Source of the DNA: a bacterium
GTDB taxonomy: Bacteria; Sysuimicrobiota; Sysuimicrobiia; Sysuimicrobiales; Segetimicrobiaceae
Assembly: GCA_035703895.1 (NCBI GenBank)
Contig: DASSXJ010000164.1
Span: forward strand, 1-35,866
Length of the DNA: 35,866 nucleotides
Reading direction: 5' to 3'
The notes under the pieces are model-generated. The model did not search any database. It was not told the origin of the DNA and saw only the letters and a list, made by a program, of their open reading frames with translations. Position numbers and translations under genes: made by a program. Below are positions 32,663 to 35,866 of this stretch, piece after piece (positions within the stretch are counted from its first letter, which is position 1; the number at the start of each line of letters is the position of its first letter).

Positions 32663-34621
32663 CTAATTGTCTGCGCTAAAATCGGGGTGGGCGAAGTCGA
32701 ACAAGCCAAAGAGGTCGCTCAGGGCCGGAGTGTTGAGGGGCACGTAAGGATTGCCAATCGCCGTGACCGGATTCGGCAGATTGTCGCGGCTGCGGGTCGT
32801 GATCGGGGGCAGGCCCCAGTTTCGCTCGATAAACTTCACGATGGAGGCGTGGTCTCCGTAGAGATGTGAGACCCGTCCCCCCTTGGTGAAGGGCGAGACG
32901 ACGATCAGGGGGATACGCGGACCATCGCCAAAGTAATCCAGCGGCTCGAAGTAGCCAACGTCGTAGAGCCCGCCGCCTTCGTCAAAGGTCACGAAAACGG
33001 TCGTCTCTTTCCACAGATCAAGATTGGCCTGCAGTTCGGTGATGATCTTCTTCACGAAGCCCTCAAACAGGTCCAGTTTGGAGGACGCGGGATGGCCGTC
33101 CACCAATCCGTCCGGTTTCACGTAGGCGACGGCCGGCAGGGTGCCGTTCTGAATATCCTGGTGCAGGTTGGTCGTGTCTTTGATATGAGCCTTTCGAATA
33201 TTGGGGTCGGACATGACGTCCTTCGCGTATTGGAAGGGGTTGCATATGGGGCAGTAGGCGTTGGGTTGGTTCGCTACGGCGAGATCCCAGTGTCCGCCGT
33301 AATACACCCACGAGATGCTCTGCCCGGACAGCACGTCGCCAATGTGGCGCACTGTGCTGGGCGGCACGGTCTTGACGTTGGCGCTCAAGGTGCCGTCTGC
33401 ATTGTACTGAGGACTCTGGTTATTCAACGGGTAGAACCGCCCCTTTTGGCAATCTGGATCGATCGGTCGCGGCAACGATTTCAAGTAGGCCACGATCGGT
33501 CCCACGCCGGGGTTGGCCGTATCGGAGCAATTGCTGTACACTGCGCCGCCGCCGTCATTGGTGTAGTAGTTATTGGTCCCCGGCTGCGGGTTGGGGTCCT
33601 CGACCTGAGTGATTGGCGGCGCCATAGGGTGCCCGTTTCCATCGCTGTACCAGGGGAGATCGGCATAGCCCAGAATGAGGTGCTGCACCATCGTGCCACC
33701 CCAGACCGGTTGATGGTAGTTATCGCTCAGCGTATAGCGGTCGGCGAGAAACTTCAGGTACGGCGCATCACCCTGTTGCACGTTGTAAAAGGACATGGCG
33801 TTTGAGCCCTCTCCGGTCTGTGGGACGAATCCCGGCGGCACGAGCCTGCCGCCGTTGCCCGCCCCGATCGTGACTTCCACATAGGGCAGGAGGTCTGCCA
33901 GGCATCCATTGGGCCACTGATGCGAGATGTACTTCCGGTTGCAATCGAACTGCTGCCACATCTGGTAGAACCGGTGCGCCATGTCGCCCGTGTAGGTATC
34001 GTACTTGAGTGACGGCCCGGTTAGCTGGAACACTCCGTTGGGCAGGTTGGTGACATTCGCGATGCGGGTATCAACCGCGTTGTTTGGCAGGCCGGTGGCA
34101 CCGGTCAGCAGGAACGGATAATAGGTGGCGAACAGATCGGTTTCAGCGGTCTGTGCGGCGGCGAGGGTGGCAAACGGCCCCGGCGGCGGCGGGCCATTCG
34201 GACCGGGGGTATCACTCGCGTTCGTGGGAGCGTAGGAGGTCATTGGAGGCGGCAGCGTCTTGTAGAGTTCTTTGTTTGGAGGACTGATGATGTATTTGCC
34301 GGTTATCGTCGTGGTGTACTGGGCGGAGAGCGAGAAGTTTTCACCTGGTGTCCCGCTGTCGGTGATGACGGCGTTGGACAGCAGGTTGAACACGCTCTGG
34401 CCGGGTCGAGGCTTGTACGTGGCATAGACAGAATCGAAGGTACGGTTTTCGCCGATGATCACGATGACGTGCTTGACCGGCGTCTTGGTGGTGACGTTCT
34501 TGGGCGCTTGGGGAAACGCAGCAATCGGCGCGGCCGCGAGCACCGGCAGCACCATGAGCACGGCCAGGCCCTGCTTCAAGCGAGGTAGGCAGGTGTTCAA
34601 GTACAGTGACTTCACGCTCAC
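32663..34621 (-). CDS. Secreted phosphoesterase (alkaline phosphatase superfamily; phospholipase C/acid phosphatase type)
   Basis: 652 residues from GTG 34621 after a GGGGGG stretch. The signal peptide spans about 1-37 (hydrophobic GLAVLMVLPVLAAAPIAA). The phosphoesterase core starts with HVIVIIGENRTFDSVYATY (51-69), where Thr61 stands at the nucleophile position of the ENR(S/T)FD motif. Later motifs are TVFVTFDEGGGLYDVG, GDGPRIPLIVVSPFTKGG and DHASIVKFIERNWGLPP. The family releases phosphate from phospholipids or phosphomonoesters outside the cell. Pho-box-like repeats lie about 90-130 bp upstream. Confidence 0.88.
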   Translation of the reverse strand: MSVKSLYLNTCLPRLKQGLAVLMVLPVLAAAPIAAFPQAPKNVTTKTPVKHVIVIIGENRTFDSVYATYKPRPGQSVFNLLSNAVITDSGTPGENFSLSAQYTTTITGKYIISPPNKELYKTLPPPMTSYAPTNASDTPGPNGPPPPGPFATLAAAQTAETDLFATYYPFLLTGATGLPNNAVDTRIANVTNLPNGVFQLTGPSLKYDTYTGDMAHRFYQMWQQFDCNRKYISHQWPNGCLADLLPYVEVTIGAGNGGRLVPPGFVPQTGEGSNAMSFYNVQQGDAPYLKFLADRYTLSDNYHQPVWGGTMVQHLILGYADLPWYSDGNGHPMAPPITQVEDPNPQPGTNNYYTNDGGGAVYSNCSDTANPGVGPIVAYLKSLPRPIDPDCQKGRFYPLNNQSPQYNADGTLSANVKTVPPSTVRHIGDVLSGQSISWVYYGGHWDLAVANQPNAYCPICNPFQYAKDVMSDPNIRKAHIKDTTNLHQDIQNGTLPAVAYVKPDGLVDGHPASSKLDLFEGFVKKIITELQANLDLWKETTVFVTFDEGGGLYDVGYFEPLDYFGDGPRIPLIVVSPFTKGGRVSHLYGDHASIVKFIERNWGLPPITTRSRDNLPNPVTAIGNPYVPLNTPALSDLFGLFDFAHPDFSADN

Positions 34622-34705
34622 GTAGGCACCCCCCAGGAGTCATCGAAGAAGTCGTCGCGCACCCGGCGCCTGCGACGGCCGCGCGCATCTCCGAGGTTAC
34701 GCCTG

Positions 34706-34752
34706 CGTTGTTAAAACGAACTTGATACGTTGTTAAATGAACTTGAAATGAA
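34706..34752 (-). promoter_or_regulatory. Candidate Pho box upstream of the phosphoesterase gene
   Basis: On the minus strand, TTCATTT occurs at 34752-34746 and 34741-34735, and TTCGTTT at 34720-34714: starts 11 and 21 bp apart. Seven-base direct repeats with four-base spacers are the usual form of PhoB/PhoP sites. The region also reads as two near-copies of TCAAGTTC(A/G)TTT(T)AACAACG. It is strikingly AT-rich for this genome and lies about 90-130 bp before the phosphoesterase start. Confidence 0.55.
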
Positions 34753-34843
34753 TTTAAGCCGGAATTTCCGCGGGGACCTCAATAGAATGGCCATTTCCTA
34801 ACTGCTGACGACGATGGGTTGCGGCCTTCGGGCGGGCTTCTGG

Positions 34844-35866
34844 TTAGAACACGGAACCGTTCCGTACGTGCCCGAGGTGCAGAGGCGTGCCGGCTTCAAT
34901 GCGGCCGTCAGGCGCTTGGAAGCTCCGGGCAATCCGACTCAGGACTTGTTCGCACGCGCCGGTATCGGCGGCGGTCGTCTCACGTTCGCAGAAGCCGTAC
35001 ATCTGATAGACGTGCGTCTGCGTGACCAGCCGCGCGATGATTTCGACGTCGGTGTGTCCCGGCCGTGTGTACGTGGTGTAGAAGCTGCCGTACCGATCCC
35101 CCGGAGACGTCCTATCGGTCAACACGTGAGCGTCGCCGAGGTCCTGGAGGCTCCGGCGATGGATGTTGTCAAACGTCGCGCGGAGATCGGCTCCGGCCGC
35201 GACCGTGATACCCGGATTCCCGTATGTGGTGGGCGGACTAACGGTGAGGGCCAGACGCGAACCCGACGGCCGGTAGATTGCGTAATCGCTGTAGGCGGTC
35301 CGGTACTCGACCGTCATGTCGCTCGGCACCGTGAGGGTCACCTGGATCCTGTCGAGGCGCGCCGCCACCCAGCCGCCAGGCGCCGGCTGGCCCGACACGG
35401 CCGGCTGAGACGGCTGGACCGCCGACGGGCCCCCACCGGGATGCGCCGCCTTCCAATCGCGCCACACATTCGGCAGCAAAGGCTGCCGTGTCGAGGAAAC
35501 CGAGCGCACATACGCAAGACCATCGGCGGCCGCGCGACGCACCGCGGGGCTCGCGTCTCGATGGTTCATGACGTCGTCCGTGAACGTCTTTTCGGCGTTC
35601 TGCGCCCACTTAAGCCCGTCCGAGGTGTTGCCCGCACCGAACGCCGATGCCGCCGCGCCTCCGATCCCATACGCCGCCCAGTAGAACAATTGTGGATCCT
35701 CCCACTTGCGCTGAACGATATTCATCAACGTGCAAGCGGCGTAATTTGAGGCGGCATCGTTGAACGCTTTCACCGCAGCCGCGTATTGCCGGTTCTCCTG
35801 CAAACGATACGCCGAGATCATCGTCGGCGACATAACGCTGGACGAGAGCGTATCGCATGTTTCCTC
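34844..35866 (-). CDS. Hypothetical protein, N-terminus cut by the window edge
   Basis: The frame is open to the right edge (340 residues visible); ATG 35833 is internal or an alternative start. The first about 120 residues are helical, with NRQYAAAVKAFNDAASNYAAC and LKWAQNAEKTFTDDVM suggesting a TPR-like segment. A Pro/Gly-rich linker (PGGGPSAVQPSQPAVSGQPAPGG) follows, and then a domain of about 170 residues with alternating beta-strands (DRIQVTLTVPSDMTVEYRTAYSDYAIYRPSG). I do not recognise the family. The open reading on the opposite strand (34814-35749) has no recognisable protein and is a shadow. Confidence 0.6.
   Translation of the reverse strand, partial: EETCDTLSSSVMSPTMISAYRLQENRQYAAAVKAFNDAASNYAACTLMNIVQRKWEDPQLFYWAAYGIGGAAASAFGAGNTSDGLKWAQNAEKTFTDDVMNHRDASPAVRRAAADGLAYVRSVSSTRQPLLPNVWRDWKAAHPGGGPSAVQPSQPAVSGQPAPGGWVAARLDRIQVTLTVPSDMTVEYRTAYSDYAIYRPSGSRLALTVSPPTTYGNPGITVAAGADLRATFDNIHRRSLQDLGDAHVLTDRTSPGDRYGSFYTTYTRPGHTDVEIIARLVTQTHVYQMYGFCERETTAADTGACEQVLSRIARSFQAPDGRIEAGTPLHLGHVRNGSVF

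Noticed and set aside
33092-35749. Plus-strand open frames opposite the phosphoesterase and the right-end gene
   Set aside because: The minus-strand products have recognisable motifs, a signal peptide or coherent secondary structure; the plus-strand ones do not.
1-35866. CRISPR arrays, tRNA or rRNA genes, insertion sequences
   Set aside because: No regular spacer-repeat units, no tRNA-like or rRNA-like sequence and no transposase-like protein were seen while reading both strands.

Overview
The window is about 35.9 kb of GC-rich bacterial DNA with frequent GTG and TTG starts and tight ATGA-type gene overlaps. No rRNA, tRNA, transposase or CRISPR array was seen. Nothing here fixes the taxonomy. 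The style (large sets of Mo-hydroxylase, amidohydrolase and NMT1/TauA-type transport genes, plus a type IV pilus ATPase) suits a soil or sediment heterotroph of a poorly cultured high-GC phylum, but that is inference.

Layout. (1) 1-227 is the 3' end of a gene cut by the window edge. (2) 548-16940 is one co-directional run of 16 genes: Rieske oxygenase, meta-cleavage-type alpha/beta hydrolase, LigA-like and LigB-like ring-cleavage dioxygenase subunits, a molybdenum hydroxylase large subunit, an M20-like protein lacking its metal ligands, a two-subunit ThDP enzyme (ComD/ComE-like), a dihydroorotate-dehydrogenase-like flavoprotein with an altered substrate site, an intact M20 hydrolase, an ABC importer (ATPase, permease and two paralogous binding proteins), an isochorismatase-fold amidase and a UbiD-family decarboxylase. 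(3) 17077-20172 holds a cyclic amidohydrolase, a C45-type Ntn hydrolase and a CoxG-like protein. (4) A GntR/FCD regulator (minus strand) is divergent from coxM-coxS-coxL-coxL (21413-27552), a Mo hydroxylase with two tandem large subunits. (5) 27618-29206 carries small unrelated genes: an ABM-like protein, an isoprenylcysteine methyltransferase-like membrane protein and a STAS protein. (6) On the minus strand, 29266-35866 encodes a PilB/GspE ATPase, a PilX-like pilus protein, a secreted phosphoesterase and a partial unknown protein.

How the genes fit together. Three promoter regions of the catabolic part (upstream of the Rieske gene, the cyclic amidohydrolase gene and coxM) carry the same inverted repeat, TTGTAT-N5-ATACAA-like. 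This is the expected form of a GntR/FCD operator, so I read regions 2 to 4 as one regulon run by the local GntR protein. Three Mo hydroxylase large subunits, several amide-bond hydrolases of different folds, a UbiD decarboxylase, an extradiol dioxygenase and a dedicated importer together suggest uptake and full breakdown of a nitrogen heterocycle or an amide-bearing aromatic. The substrate cannot be read from the sequence. Upstream of the secreted phosphoesterase, heptamers at 11-bp spacing look like a Pho box, so that gene is probably phosphate-regulated and separate from the catabolic island.
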